Counted from the first letter of the stretch, positions 22,812 to 31,827 are shown. The stretch: DNA of 33,966 nucleotides from an uncultured Propionibacteriaceae bacterium (GCA_938012815.1 CALLVV010000013.1:1-33966); one strand, 5' to 3'. Notes: generated from the letters alone by a model not told the origin. Translations and numbers: made by a program.

Positions 22812-24929
22812 TCAGCGGCCTATGGTGCGGTGGAGGAAGGTCCAGATCAGGGCGTTCATCCAGGCGCGCTGGGTGTTGTCGGCCGCCCCTCCGTGACCGC
22901 CCTCCGTGTTCTCCCAGTAGCGGACGTCGGCGCCGATGGCCTCCAGGGCCGCCGTGAACTTGCGGGCGTGGCCCGGATGGACGCGGTCGTCGCGGGTGGA
23001 GGTGGTCACCAGCGTCGCCGGGTAGTCCACCGATTCGTCCAGGAGGTGGTAGGGGCTGAAGGTACGGATGTAGTCCCAGTCGTCGGTATCGGGGTCGCCG
23101 TACTCGGCTATCCACGACGCGCCCGCCAGGAGTTTCGTGTAACGGCGCATGTCGAGCAGCGGAACCTGGATCACCACCGCCCCGAATAGCCCCGGGTACC
23201 GGGTGAGCATGTTCCCGGTGAGCAGGCCGCCGTTCGAGCCGCCCAGGCACGCCAGACGCTCCCGGGTGGTCACGCCGCGGGCGACGAGATCCCGCGCGAC
23301 CGCCGCGAAATCCTCATAGGCGCGATGCCGGCGCTCCTTCAGCGCGGCCTGGTGCCAGGCCGGGCCATACTCACCGCCGCCGCGGATGTTCGCGACCACG
23401 TGGGTGCCGCCCCGCTCCAGCCACGCCTTGCCCGTCAGAGGCCCGTACTGCGGCGACATCGACACCTCGAAACCGCCGTACCCTCCCAGCAGGGTCGGGT
23501 TCTCGCCGGCCGGGGGCGGATCGGTGCGACCGATCTGGAAGTACGGCACACGCGTGCCGTCGTCGCTGATCGCGAAGTGCTGGCTCACCTCGAGGCCCGT
23601 GACGTCGAAGTGCGACGGTTCCGCCTTCAGCCGCACCAGCGGCGACGGATCCTCGCCCGCCAGCAGGGGCGCCAGATCGCCCAGGTACAGCGTCGGCGGC
23701 TGGAGGAAACCCGTGGCCGTGATCCACAGCTCGTCGCCCTCGACGTCGTCGACGGCCGAGGCCCACACCGTGCCCGGCAGGTCGCGGTGGATGCGGCGCG
23801 ACTGCCACTGCTCGCCGTCGTGGTGGAACACCAGCAGGTAGGTGCGGACGTCCTCCTGGGCGGTGACCACGATGAAGTTCCGGGTGACGAAGAAATCCGC
23901 GATCGAGGTCGACTCCGACGGGGCGAACAACACCCGCACGCGCGGCCCCTTCCCCTCCCAGCCGGGCAGGAACGACTCCAACCGCGCCACGGCGAGGGAC
24001 CCCGCGGGCACCAGCACGTCGTCGACCTCCCAGTCGGTGCGGGGCGTGAGCAGCAGCAGGTCGCGGTGGGGTGCGGCCGTGCAGTCGGAGGGGACGTCGA
24101 TCAGGCTCAGCGAGTCGTCGGGGTTCAGCAGGAACAGGTCGTAGTCGTAGAAGTCACGGACCTGGTAGACCCAGTCGCGCACGAACCCTGGCATGTGATC
24201 GCGGCCCGCGCCGACCTGCATGTCCGTTGGCTCGCCTTGGTAGACGAGATCCGCCTCCGGCATCGGCGTTCCCCGGCGCCAGCGACGCACCTGCAGGGGA
24301 TATCCGGAGCTGCTGACGCTCTCGGGTCCGAAATCGGTGGCGACGAAAACCGTGTCAGCGTCGATCCAGCTGAGGCTCCCCTTCGCGTCGGGCCGTTCGA
24401 ACCCGCCCTCGGACGCGGGCACGAACCGTTTGGTGACCAGATCGAACTCGCGGGTGACGTCCGCGTCGGAGCCGCCGTGGGACAGGGCGACCAGGGCGTG
24501 CCGCCATGGCTGGCCGTCCTCAGGGCGCAGCACGGTGGCACCGTGCCACACCCAGTCCTCCTGCTCCGCCGCGTTCAGGGCGTCGACGTCGATCAGCACC
24601 TCCCAGTCGGGCTCCTCGGTGCGGTAAGAGTCCATCGACGTGCGCCGCCACAGCCCCCGTGGATGCTCCGCGTCGGTCCAGAAGTTGTACAGCTGGTCGC
24701 CGCGGCGCATCACGTTCGGGATGCTCGCCGGGGAGTCGAGGATCGCCTTCAGCTCCGCCGCCAGGGCCGTCACCTCGTCGTCCGCATCGAGTTCCTCCTC
24801 GGCGCGTGCGTTGTGGTCACGCACCCACCCCAGCGCGTCCTCGCCGGTCACGTCCTCAAGCCACAGCCACGGATCGGTGGAGCCGTCGCGGGCGGGCAGG
24901 TCGGGATTGTGGGACTGGGCATCGCTCAT
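22812..24929 (-). CDS. S9A prolyl oligopeptidase family serine peptidase
   Basis: A 705-residue cytoplasmic peptidase of the prolyl oligopeptidase family, which cleaves short peptides after proline. The N-terminal two-thirds (about 70-450) form a beta-propeller; the C-terminal alpha/beta hydrolase holds the catalytic S565 in GGSNGGLL, D648 in TRDDRVHP and H679 in EGGHGG, spaced as in porcine POP. No signal peptide is seen. The ATG at 24929 lacks a ribosome site and has TAGGCT 8 nt upstream, so the mRNA may be leaderless. It converges on azlD and lies 56 nt after the next gene on the same strand. Confidence 0.94.
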   Translation of the reverse strand: MSDAQSHNPDLPARDGSTDPWLWLEDVTGEDALGWVRDHNARAEEELDADDEVTALAAELKAILDSPASIPNVMRRGDQLYNFWTDAEHPRGLWRRTSMDSYRTEEPDWEVLIDVDALNAAEQEDWVWHGATVLRPEDGQPWRHALVALSHGGSDADVTREFDLVTKRFVPASEGGFERPDAKGSLSWIDADTVFVATDFGPESVSSSGYPLQVRRWRRGTPMPEADLVYQGEPTDMQVGAGRDHMPGFVRDWVYQVRDFYDYDLFLLNPDDSLSLIDVPSDCTAAPHRDLLLLTPRTDWEVDDVLVPAGSLAVARLESFLPGWEGKGPRVRVLFAPSESTSIADFFVTRNFIVVTAQEDVRTYLLVFHHDGEQWQSRRIHRDLPGTVWASAVDDVEGDELWITATGFLQPPTLYLGDLAPLLAGEDPSPLVRLKAEPSHFDVTGLEVSQHFAISDDGTRVPYFQIGRTDPPPAGENPTLLGGYGGFEVSMSPQYGPLTGKAWLERGGTHVVANIRGGGEYGPAWHQAALKERRHRAYEDFAAVARDLVARGVTTRERLACLGGSNGGLLTGNMLTRYPGLFGAVVIQVPLLDMRRYTKLLAGASWIAEYGDPDTDDWDYIRTFSPYHLLDESVDYPATLVTTSTRDDRVHPGHARKFTAALEAIGADVRYWENTEGGHGGAADNTQRAWMNALIWTFLHRTIGR

Positions 24930-24985
24930 GGGACACGAGCCTAGTCACGAAAGGGCCGCGGCGGTACTCCCCGAGAGTGTTTCCG

Positions 24986-25903
24986 TCAGTAGGAGAACAC
25001 CTCGTCGACGACCCGGTTGGGCACGTCCTCCAGGGTGGCGTAGCGCCAGGCGGGCTGGTTGTCCTTGTCGATCAGGAGCGCGCGCACGCCCTCGACGAAA
25101 TCGACGGGGATCATGTGCTCTGCGAGTCGCAGGTCCTGGTGCAGCACCCCGTTCAGGTCGAGGGTGGCGGCGCGGCGCAGCGCTCGCAGCGCGACGTGAA
25201 CCGAGAACGGTGAGCGGGCCCGCAGCTCGCGGCCCGCCTGCTGGGCGGCCGGGTCGGGATGCTCCTCGAGCCGGTGGGCGATCTCGACCGCATCGTCACC
25301 GATGTAGCACTCCTGGATCCAGGCGGCCTCCGACAGCGGGGCGGGCAGGTCACCGTCGGACGTCTCGTCGGCCAGTTTGATGCGCAGGGCGTCACCTCCG
25401 CCGATCGTGCCGGAGGTCAGCGCCATGTGGGTGCCCAGCGCTCCGGCCCGCGCCAGCCAGTACATGACGCCCGCGTCCGGGAAGAACCCGATCTTCGTCT
25501 CCGGCATCGCCATCAGCGTCGACGAGTCGACTATTCGCCGGTCGGCGTTGACCGTCAAGCCCAGGCCGCCTCCCATGGTGATGCCGTTGAGGCGGGCGGT
25601 GACGTGTTTCGGGAACTGGGCGACGATCAGGTCGAGCAGGTACTCGACCTCCAGGAACCGCAGCCAGGGTTTCCCTTCGCTGATGGCCTGCGACAACTCC
25701 CGCACATCGGCGCCCGCGCTGAACCCGCGCGTCCCCTCACCGCGGAGCACCACCTCCCGCACCGAGTCGTCGTGGGCCCACGAGGTGAGGATCTCGCTTG
25801 CTGCCTGGAGCATCTCGAGATTGAGGGAGTTGATGGCGTCGGGACGGTTGAGGGTGAGAGTAGCGACCCCGTCGTCCAGGGTGGTGACGAGCAGATCAGT
25901 CAT
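24986..25903 (-). CDS. Enoyl-CoA hydratase/3-hydroxyisobutyryl-CoA hydrolase family protein
   Basis: A 305-residue crotonase-fold protein. The oxyanion-hole segments are GFSAGADVREL and NGITMGGGLGL. PETKIGFFPDAGVMYWLAR and the C-terminal DFVEGVRALLIDKDNQPAW are typical of the 3-hydroxyisobutyryl-CoA hydrolase (ECH_2) subgroup rather than plain enoyl-CoA hydratases. That enzyme acts in valine degradation; no other valine catabolic gene is nearby. The ATG at 25903 has TAGGCT 6 nt upstream and no ribosome site. Confidence 0.87.
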   Translation of the reverse strand: MTDLLVTTLDDGVATLTLNRPDAINSLNLEMLQAASEILTSWAHDDSVREVVLRGEGTRGFSAGADVRELSQAISEGKPWLRFLEVEYLLDLIVAQFPKHVTARLNGITMGGGLGLTVNADRRIVDSSTLMAMPETKIGFFPDAGVMYWLARAGALGTHMALTSGTIGGGDALRIKLADETSDGDLPAPLSEAAWIQECYIGDDAVEIAHRLEEHPDPAAQQAGRELRARSPFSVHVALRALRRAATLDLNGVLHQDLRLAEHMIPVDFVEGVRALLIDKDNQPAWRYATLEDVPNRVVDEVFSY

Positions 25904-25969
25904 GAGGACAGCCTATGAGGTTCACGAAACGCATCCGAATCGGAAACGGGAATCAACTGCCCGGAATTT

Positions 25970-26941
25970 CTAGTCGAGGCGCAATCCGGGTCGCATCTCG
26001 TGCAACACCGCGCGGGCGGTTTCCTCATCGATCACCACGTCCGTCGCGACTCCGGCGCGCAGTGCACCCAGCACCGGCACCGCCTTGCCCGTCCCGCTGA
26101 CCACGCAGATGCGACGGGGAATGGCTCGCAGCTCAGCCGGGGTCATGCCGGTGGCGCGGGAGTTGATGGGGATGTCACGCCAGGACCCGTCGGCCCGCAG
26201 CATCACGGTGCAGACATCTCCCACCACACCCTCCGATTTCAGGCAGGCCAGTTCGGAGTCGTCGAGGTAGTTGGCGGAGTACACGTGTGACTGCAGGTCG
26301 GCGCCGAGACCCCCCACCCCGAAAACCGCCTTCGTGCAGGCAGCCCGCACTTGGAGCATGTGGCGGGTGGAGCGTTCCGCCCACATGGCGGTGCGGGTGC
26401 CGGGGTTGTCGAAGAAGGCCGGTAGCGCCAGGAACTGTTCCTCGCCGTGGAACGCGGCTGCGAAACGCTGCAGGATGGAACCCACGTAGGGCAGCCCCGT
26501 GGTGCGGTGGTTCGCGCCGCCGTTCAGGCTCACCACGGTCACCCCGCTCAGGTCGCGGGGTCGCAGGTGTTGGGCGACCGCGGAGATGGTGGTTCCCCAC
26601 GCCACCCCGACGACATCGTTGTCGGTGATGATCTCGTCGAGGAGCCGGGCGGCCACTTTCGCGACCTGTTCGAGTCGCAGCACGTAACTGGAGCCGGGAC
26701 GGACGTTGACCAGATGCGCCTGGACGCGGAAGTTCTTGCGGAAGATTTTGGCCAGGCGGGTCATGGGGCGGTCGGGGTCGGTGATGGTGACGCGCACCAG
26801 CCCCCGGTCCTTGGCTTCCTTCAGCAGCCGCGACACCGTCGAACGGGAAACCCCCAGGTGATGGGCGATCGCCTCCATGGTCTCGGACTGGATGTAGTAC
26901 ATGCGTGCGACTCGGAGCAACAACTCGGTGTTGCGTTCCAT
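25970..26941 (-). CDS. SorC/DeoR-type sugar-binding transcriptional regulator
   Basis: A 323-residue regulator of the SorC family. The N-terminal helix-turn-helix is at about 8-50 (RVARMYYIQSETMEAIAHHLGVSRSTVSRLL). A sugar-phosphate-binding domain follows (about 60-320), with the family blocks VGVAWGTTISAVA, VVSLNGGANH and GVGGLG. Ligands of such proteins are usually phosphorylated sugars. No sugar transport or catabolic gene adjoins it, so its target is unknown. The ATG at 26941 has GAAGGAG upstream. Confidence 0.9.
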   Translation of the reverse strand: MERNTELLLRVARMYYIQSETMEAIAHHLGVSRSTVSRLLKEAKDRGLVRVTITDPDRPMTRLAKIFRKNFRVQAHLVNVRPGSSYVLRLEQVAKVAARLLDEIITDNDVVGVAWGTTISAVAQHLRPRDLSGVTVVSLNGGANHRTTGLPYVGSILQRFAAAFHGEEQFLALPAFFDNPGTRTAMWAERSTRHMLQVRAACTKAVFGVGGLGADLQSHVYSANYLDDSELACLKSEGVVGDVCTVMLRADGSWRDIPINSRATGMTPAELRAIPRRICVVSGTGKAVPVLGALRAGVATDVVIDEETARAVLHEMRPGLRLD

Positions 26942-27052
26942 GGCGCTCCTTCGGGACAGGGCCGATGCATGATGACGGCGCCAGCGTATCCCTTGATGAA
27001 GGTTTGACCAGACATGGGAGGCCGGATTGCGCGGCCCGGCCGCGGGAACCGG

Positions 27053-27625
27053 TTACAACAGGCCGAGTCCCTCCAGCAGGATGCGGGTCCCGATGATGAT
27101 CAACACCACGCCGCCCAGGAACTCGGCGGGCCTACGGAACCTCACCCCGATCCGGTGCCCGATTCCGACCGCGGCGAACGAGGTCACCAGCGTTATCAGG
27201 CCGATGCAGAGGATCGCCAGAAGAATGGAGACCTCCAGCATCGCGAAGGACACCCCGACGGCCGCCGCGTCGATGCTGGTCGCGATCCCCAGGATCAGCA
27301 GGCGACGCAGGCCGAGCCTGCTCCCCTGGTCGCCGTCGCCCTCGTCCTCGTCGGCCTGGAACGCCTCCCAGGCCATCTTGCCGCCGATGATCGCGAGCAG
27401 CGCGAAGGCGATCCAGTGGTCGAAGGGATCGAGGAGACTGGTGAAGTTGGCGGCCAGCAACCATCCGAGCAGCGGCATCGCGGCCTGGAATCCCGCGAAG
27501 GTGAGGGCGACGACCAGGGCGTTCCGGTAGTTGAAGCGACCCATTTTCAGGCCGCTGGTGAGTGATGCGGCGAACGCGTCGGCGGACACCCCGAATCCGA
27601 CCAGCCAGATGGACCAGAGAGACAC
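27053..27625 (-). CDS. mntP: Manganese efflux pump MntP
   Basis: A 190-residue membrane protein with six predicted helices. It carries the family's two acidic transport motifs, D16 in SADAFAAS and D119 in TSIDAAAVG, at positions matching D16 and D118 of E. coli MntP. A charged cytoplasmic loop (91-103) separates the halves. The start is a GTG at 27625 with GGAAGGT upstream. It is divergent from an MntR-like regulator across 281 nt, which supports a manganese role. Confidence 0.92.
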   Translation of the reverse strand: MSLWSIWLVGFGVSADAFAASLTSGLKMGRFNYRNALVVALTFAGFQAAMPLLGWLLAANFTSLLDPFDHWIAFALLAIIGGKMAWEAFQADEDEGDGDQGSRLGLRRLLILGIATSIDAAAVGVSFAMLEVSILLAILCIGLITLVTSFAAVGIGHRIGVRFRRPAEFLGGVVLIIIGTRILLEGLGLL

Positions 27626-27906
27626 CGTCAGACCTTCCCGAGTTCGATGAGAACTGAAGTTGTGATGACCTCGTTTCCCGGGGAAACTTCAACCTCTGAA
27701 GCCACTGTGAACCCGCCGGTCCCGGTGTGTCCACGGGTAACTGGAAGTGTGTCTGGCCACAATTTTTGCGACACCCATCGCCCTGTTGAGACGCGTCGCG
27801 GTTTTGGGAAGAATCGTCATCGCGGGTGGAAACACGACCCGTGACGAGCAGTCTGTCGGCTGTGGTGACAGCCACTGACAGGATGACCCACCCGGAAGAA
27901 GGAACG
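27626..27906. promoter_or_regulatory. mntP/mntR divergent promoter region with palindrome
   Basis: A 281-nt region between divergent mntP and the DtxR-like gene. GTTTCCCGGGGAAAC (27673-27687) is a 7+1+7 palindrome close to the mntP start and is a candidate operator. I looked for a yybP-ykoY manganese riboswitch and did not see its conserved core. Confidence 0.4.
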
Positions 27907-28587
27907 ATGACGGCCACCGGCGCTGACGTAACCCGGGTCACAGAGGACTACCTCGCGTTGATCTGGAAGGCCTGTGAATGGCCCGATGATGGGCGCTGCC
28001 CGAACACCACCGACCTGGCCGCCGCCCTTGGCGTCACCCCCTCCACGGTCTCGGCCAGCCTGAAACGCCTGGCCCGGGAGGGAATGATCAAGTACCGCCC
28101 CTACGGGAACATCGAACTGACCGAGGAGGGGGAACGGATCGGGCGCGCGGTGGTGCGGCGTCACCGCATCATCGAGACCTACCTGGTCAGATCGTTGGGT
28201 ATGCCTTGGGACCAGGTCCACGACGAAGCCGACCGACTTGAGCACGCAGCATCCGAGGCGCTCGTCGACCGGATGGACGAGATCCTAGGTCATCCGGACG
28301 CGGACCCGCACGGCGACCCAATCCCGAGGAGCGGGAACACCGGAAATCTCGGGGTGGTGCTGATGTCGCACGCCACAGCGGGCACCGAGGTGCAGGTGGC
28401 GCGGGTCTCAGACTCCAATCCGGAGATTCTCCGATTCCTCACAGAACGTGGTATAGCCATCGGGACGCGCCTGGAAGTGCTTTCCGGGCTGTCCGGGATG
28501 GGGTTGATGGCCGTCAGACATGAGGGAAACGAGATTGAGCTCAGCGCGCCGATAGCCGATGCTATCCACGTTGCACGCGTGAGCTGA
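27907..28587 (+). CDS. mntR: DtxR/MntR-family manganese-dependent regulator
   Basis: A 226-residue metal-dependent repressor with three domains: helix-turn-helix (about 33-60), dimerisation/metal-binding (70-140) and a FeoA/SH3-like C-terminal domain (about 150-222). Aligned to DtxR, the ancillary site is kept (H86, E90, H105). In the primary site the DtxR methionine (M10) is D14 and the DtxR cysteine (C102) is D109, with E112 and H113 kept. An aspartate in the first position is the mark of manganese-sensing MntR, so I favour manganese over iron. The ATG at 27907 has AGAAGGAA upstream. Divergent from mntP. Confidence 0.88.
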   Translation: MTATGADVTRVTEDYLALIWKACEWPDDGRCPNTTDLAAALGVTPSTVSASLKRLAREGMIKYRPYGNIELTEEGERIGRAVVRRHRIIETYLVRSLGMPWDQVHDEADRLEHAASEALVDRMDEILGHPDADPHGDPIPRSGNTGNLGVVLMSHATAGTEVQVARVSDSNPEILRFLTERGIAIGTRLEVLSGLSGMGLMAVRHEGNEIELSAPIADAIHVARVS

Positions 28588-28593
28588 AATCTT

Positions 28594-29853
28594 CTACCGC
28601 AACAGGTCGTCGTGGTGGCCGACGTGGACCAGCTCGATGGTTTTGTCCGGGTACTGCCACCAGGTCAACCGTGCAGCGCCCGGTGCCCCGCGTTTCACAT
28701 ACGTCCGCCACGGAACGGCGCCCTCGGGAATGGATTTCTGGATCACCGACTTGCCCGGAATGATGAATTGGTGGGTTTTTCTCCGGTCCCAGGCGTGACC
28801 GGATAGAATGTCGACCACGACCTGAATGATCTTCGCCCTGCCGCGCAGAATTTCCGCTTCCATGGAGTCGAGGAAGCCTTCGCTGATTATGTAGGGAACC
28901 AGTGACTCCCCTCGTTCCTCCTCCGGGTTTCCGGTAAGCCATTCGTATTCCACTTCCCAGCGGAATTGTTTTTCCGGGTCACTGTAGACCCGGGGATATC
29001 CGCGGCGCTCCTCCTGATCGGCCATTCGGCGGCGTAGATCGTCCAGTTCTTCCTCTGCGGCGTCGGCGCGGGAACGTTCCCTGGCCAAGGACTCGTGATC
29101 GCTGTCGAGAAGCAGCATGAGATCGTCGATTATGGAGCTGCGCAGCTTGTTGGCAATCCGTTCCGTCTGGGTGTCCAGCAGGTTTTTCAGCTCGGTTGCG
29201 CTGAGCCCCGCGACGGCTGGCGCGGAGGGTGTGGGGGCGACCGGGGCGGGTGTGGGCGGCGTGCTGGCCGGGCGGTGGGGTCCCGGCTTGGGGGCCGGTC
29301 CCGGTTTCGGGGCGCGCGAACTCGGTGGTCCCGGTTTCGGGACTTTCGGGGCCTGGGGTGGTGTGGGTGGTGTGACGTCGAGGAAGGACCTGAACCGGTT
29401 GAGGGCAGCCATCTGGTCCTCGGACAGGGCCTGCTGGGGGGTGCTGGCCCCGACCTTGCGTGATCCGCCGATTTCTTGACGGGCCCTGACGTAATCCGCT
29501 ATTTCAAGGCAGGCGCTGTCGGCATCGTCTCCCGGATAGACCCGGAATAACCGGTGCCGTCGCCAATGGTCGGTCCTGGCCGCCCCCGCGAGAATCACAC
29601 GGATACCGCCACCATAAACCTGGAATTGGGGATCCACGGTGTCCGATAGTCGCTCGGAGGCGGTCATGGAATCAAGGACGGCCAATTCGGTTCCGGGAAC
29701 CAGGTGCTGGGCCAGTAGTTTGGGATCGATCCGGGGCCGGTTCGTGTCGCTGGCGGGTGACACCACGACCAGGGCGCCGTCGCGCGATGAATCAAAAATT
29801 CTGCTGACAAGAATTCCGACATCGCTGACCCCGACCCGCCACTCGGAAACCAC
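28594..29853 (-). CDS. Multidomain protein of unknown function with RelE-toxin-like C-terminus
   Basis: A 419-residue protein with four parts. The N-terminal domain (about 1-135) contains LVVVSPASDTNRPRIDP and VYGGGIRVI (79-87). A Pro/Lys-rich linker spans 161-213 with repeated PKPGP. A charged coiled coil follows (218-283). The C-terminal domain (about 317-419) contains RGRAKIIQVVVDIL, VPWRTYV and ARLTWWQYPDKTIELVHVG. The last segment resembles the core strands of RelE/HigB-type mRNA interferases, and the N-terminal part recalls actinobacterial hypothetical proteins with a YGGAxRV block. Neither match is secure. The GTG at 29853 is chosen for the GGAAGAGGGG upstream. No antitoxin-like gene is adjacent. 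Confidence 0.8.
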   Translation of the reverse strand: MVSEWRVGVSDVGILVSRIFDSSRDGALVVVSPASDTNRPRIDPKLLAQHLVPGTELAVLDSMTASERLSDTVDPQFQVYGGGIRVILAGAARTDHWRRHRLFRVYPGDDADSACLEIADYVRARQEIGGSRKVGASTPQQALSEDQMAALNRFRSFLDVTPPTPPQAPKVPKPGPPSSRAPKPGPAPKPGPHRPASTPPTPAPVAPTPSAPAVAGLSATELKNLLDTQTERIANKLRSSIIDDLMLLLDSDHESLARERSRADAAEEELDDLRRRMADQEERRGYPRVYSDPEKQFRWEVEYEWLTGNPEEERGESLVPYIISEGFLDSMEAEILRGRAKIIQVVVDILSGHAWDRRKTHQFIIPGKSVIQKSIPEGAVPWRTYVKRGAPGAARLTWWQYPDKTIELVHVGHHDDLLR

Positions 29854-29950
29854 AATCCCCTCTTCCTTGACACAACTCGTGTCGGTCGACAACTAATCGC
29901 TGCCGCCACCCCGAGGCGAAGTAGTCGCCAGCGATCCGGCTTGCAACCCA

Positions 29951-30241
29951 TTGTTGCAGAAGCCGCAACAGGGCCAAGTGCGACGGGCCGGTGGGGTGTT
30001 GTCGTCTGTGATTCGCAAGGACTTCCAGCCCCTCTTTCTGACCGTGCAGGCCACCATCGGCACCCGGGCCGCGGAGACCGCCATCAACACTGCAAACAAC
30101 TGCGGAGCAACCCTCACGGATGTGTTGCCCGGTAAGACGCTGGAATGGACAGAGTGTTTCCGGGTAAAACCGTTCAACCTCCAGTGGTCGATCCTCCTGA
30201 GCAGTGACAAGGGCAACGTGGAGGTGACGCTTCCTTCCTGA
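29951..30241 (+). pseudogene. 5'-truncated fragment of a secreted or lipoprotein-like gene
   Basis: An open frame of 96 codons whose last 70 codons have good codon usage (FLTVQATIGTRAAETAIN, NNCGATLTDVLPGKTLEW, KGNVEVTLPS). The alternating hydrophobic pattern and the TLEWTECF block look like the C-terminal immunoglobulin-like part of DUF4352/DUF5067-type lipoproteins. There is no signal peptide, start codon with ribosome site, or room upstream, because the preceding gene ends the homology. I read it as the tail of a gene that lost its 5' part. Confidence 0.35.
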
Positions 30242-30302
30242 CCTCGGCCGCGTCGGACCGTGTCGCGCGGAGTGCATCATGCGTGCAGCAGCTGAGTTGA
30301 CG

Positions 30303-30343
30303 AAGGCCCTCCGGCCAAGTGTTTTCCCTGGCCAGAGGACCTT
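30303..30343 (-). terminator. Hairpin downstream of tRNA-Pro
   Basis: A 15-bp stem (30303-30317 with 30329-30343), including two G-U pairs on the minus strand, with an 11-nt loop. It starts 9 nt after the tRNA 3' end on the minus strand. There is no U-tract, so the terminator assignment rests on position and stem strength. Confidence 0.55.
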
Positions 30344-30351
30344 AGCGAGGG

Positions 30352-30425
30352 TCGGGGTGACAGGATTTGAACCTGCGGCCTCGTCGTCCCGAACGACGCG
30401 CGCTACCAAGCTGCGCCACACCCCG
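30352..30425 (-). tRNA. tRNA-Pro(CGG)
   Basis: A 74-nt cloverleaf. The acceptor stem is CGGGGTG/CACCCCG. The D-arm is GCGCAGCTTGGTAGCGC, the anticodon stem-loop is CGTCG-TTCGGGA-CGACG with anticodon CGG, and the T-arm carries GGTTCAAATCC. The discriminator is A. The 3' CCA is not encoded (ACCC follows), so it must be added after transcription. It reads the CCG proline codon common in this GC-rich genome. Confidence 0.96.
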
Positions 30426-30502
30426 GCGGCTCATCTGAACCGGCGGAAAGACTATACCAGCGCACGCGTGCGGGTGAAATCGTTGCCCGTACCGCGGCTC
30501 CC

Positions 30503-31783
30503 TCAGCCGTTGGCGTCGATCCTATCCAGGATCACGGGGTCGGGGGTGACCGGGTTCCTGGAGTAGGCGACGGCGCCGTCGAGGGCCTCCAGGGCGCGGT
30601 CGAAGCGCTCCGGTGTGGCGGTGTGGAGGGTGAACAGCGGGGCTCCCCGGGTGATGTGGTCGCCGGGTTTGGCGTGCATCTCGACGCCCGCGACCGCCTG
30701 CACGTCGTCCTCCTTGCGGGCCCGGCCCGCCCCCAGCCGCCAGGCCGCCACCCCGACCGCCATCGCGTCCAGGCGTGCGACGTACCCGTCGTTTTCCGCG
30801 GTGATGACGTGGGTGTGTTCCGCCACCGGCAGGGGCGCGTCGGGGTCGCCGCCCTGCGCCGCTACCATGCGCCGCCACACGTCCATCGCGCGGCCGTCCT
30901 GCAGCGCCGGGGCCGGGTCGACGTCGGGTTTACCGGCGGCGGCCAGCATCTCGTGGGCGAGTCGCACGGTCAGCTCCACCACGTCGCGCGGGCCGCCGCC
31001 CGCCAGCACCTCCAGCGACTCGCGGACTTCGAGTGCGTTCCCTGCGGTCCGTCCGAGGGGGGTGTCCATGTTCGTCAGCAGCGCGACGGTGGTGACGCCC
31101 GCGTCCGTTCCCAGCGTCACCATGGTGCGGGCCAGCTCCTCCGCGTGGTCGCGGGTCTTCATGAACGCGCCCGAACCGACCTTCACGTCCAGCACCAGCG
31201 CCCCCGTGCCCTCCGCGATCTTCTTGCTCATGATCGACGAGGCGATCAGCGGGATGGCCTCGACGGTGCCGGTGGCGTCGCGCAGGGCGTAGAGCTTCTT
31301 GTCGGCCGGGGCCAGGCCGGAACCGGCGGCGCAGACCACCGCCCCGATGTCGGCCAGCTGCGCCAGCAACTCCTCGTTGCTCAAGGCGGCGCGCCAGCCC
31401 GGGATGGACTCCATCTTGTCGAGGGTGCCGCCCGTGTGTCCGAGACCGCGTCCCGACAGTTGCGGCACCGCCACGTCGAAGGTCGCCACCAGGGGTGCCA
31501 GGGGCAGGGTGATCTTGTCGCCGACGCCGCCTGTGGAGTGCTTGTCGGCGGTGGGTCTGCCCAACGACGAGAAGTCCATGCGCTGGCCGGAGGCGATCAT
31601 CGCGGCGGTCCAGCGGGCGATCTCGTCGCGGTCCATGCCGTTGAGCAGGATCGCCATCGCCAGCGCCGACATCTGCTCGTCGGCCACCACCCCGTCGGTG
31701 TAGGCCCGGATCACCCAGTCGATCTGGTCGTCGCTGAGCCTGCCGCCGTCGCGTTTGGTGGAGATGACCTCTATGGCGTCCAT
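30503..31783 (-). CDS. deoA: Thymidine/pyrimidine-nucleoside phosphorylase
   Basis: A 426-residue enzyme that splits thymidine or other pyrimidine nucleosides with phosphate to the free base and (deoxy)ribose-1-phosphate. It has the phosphate-binding KHSTGGVGDK (81-90) and the family signature SGRGLGHTGGTLDKME (110-125). The C-terminal domain ends with KPGDHITRGAPLFTLHT. Length fits. The ATG at 31783 has TAGACT 7 nt upstream and no ribosome site, so I prefer it to the longer frame. Divergent from an MFS transporter gene. Confidence 0.95.
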   Translation of the reverse strand: MDAIEVISTKRDGGRLSDDQIDWVIRAYTDGVVADEQMSALAMAILLNGMDRDEIARWTAAMIASGQRMDFSSLGRPTADKHSTGGVGDKITLPLAPLVATFDVAVPQLSGRGLGHTGGTLDKMESIPGWRAALSNEELLAQLADIGAVVCAAGSGLAPADKKLYALRDATGTVEAIPLIASSIMSKKIAEGTGALVLDVKVGSGAFMKTRDHAEELARTMVTLGTDAGVTTVALLTNMDTPLGRTAGNALEVRESLEVLAGGGPRDVVELTVRLAHEMLAAAGKPDVDPAPALQDGRAMDVWRRMVAAQGGDPDAPLPVAEHTHVITAENDGYVARLDAMAVGVAAWRLGAGRARKEDDVQAVAGVEMHAKPGDHITRGAPLFTLHTATPERFDRALEALDGAVAYSRNPVTPDPVILDRIDANG

Positions 31784-31827
31784 GCCGACGAGTCTAGGCC
31801 CCGTTCGTTGAAAGATTTCGTCGTGGG

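Noticed and set aside
23325..24944. 539-codon open frame opposite the S9 peptidase
   Set aside because: Antisense shadow of a gene with an intact catalytic triad; the translation is low-complexity.
27030..27044. GC-rich palindrome after mntP as a terminator
   Set aside because: Its arms are separated by one base, so it cannot form a normal hairpin loop, and no U-tract follows.
27626..27906. yybP-ykoY manganese riboswitch upstream of mntP
   Set aside because: The conserved purine-rich core loops are not visible; only a simple palindrome is present.
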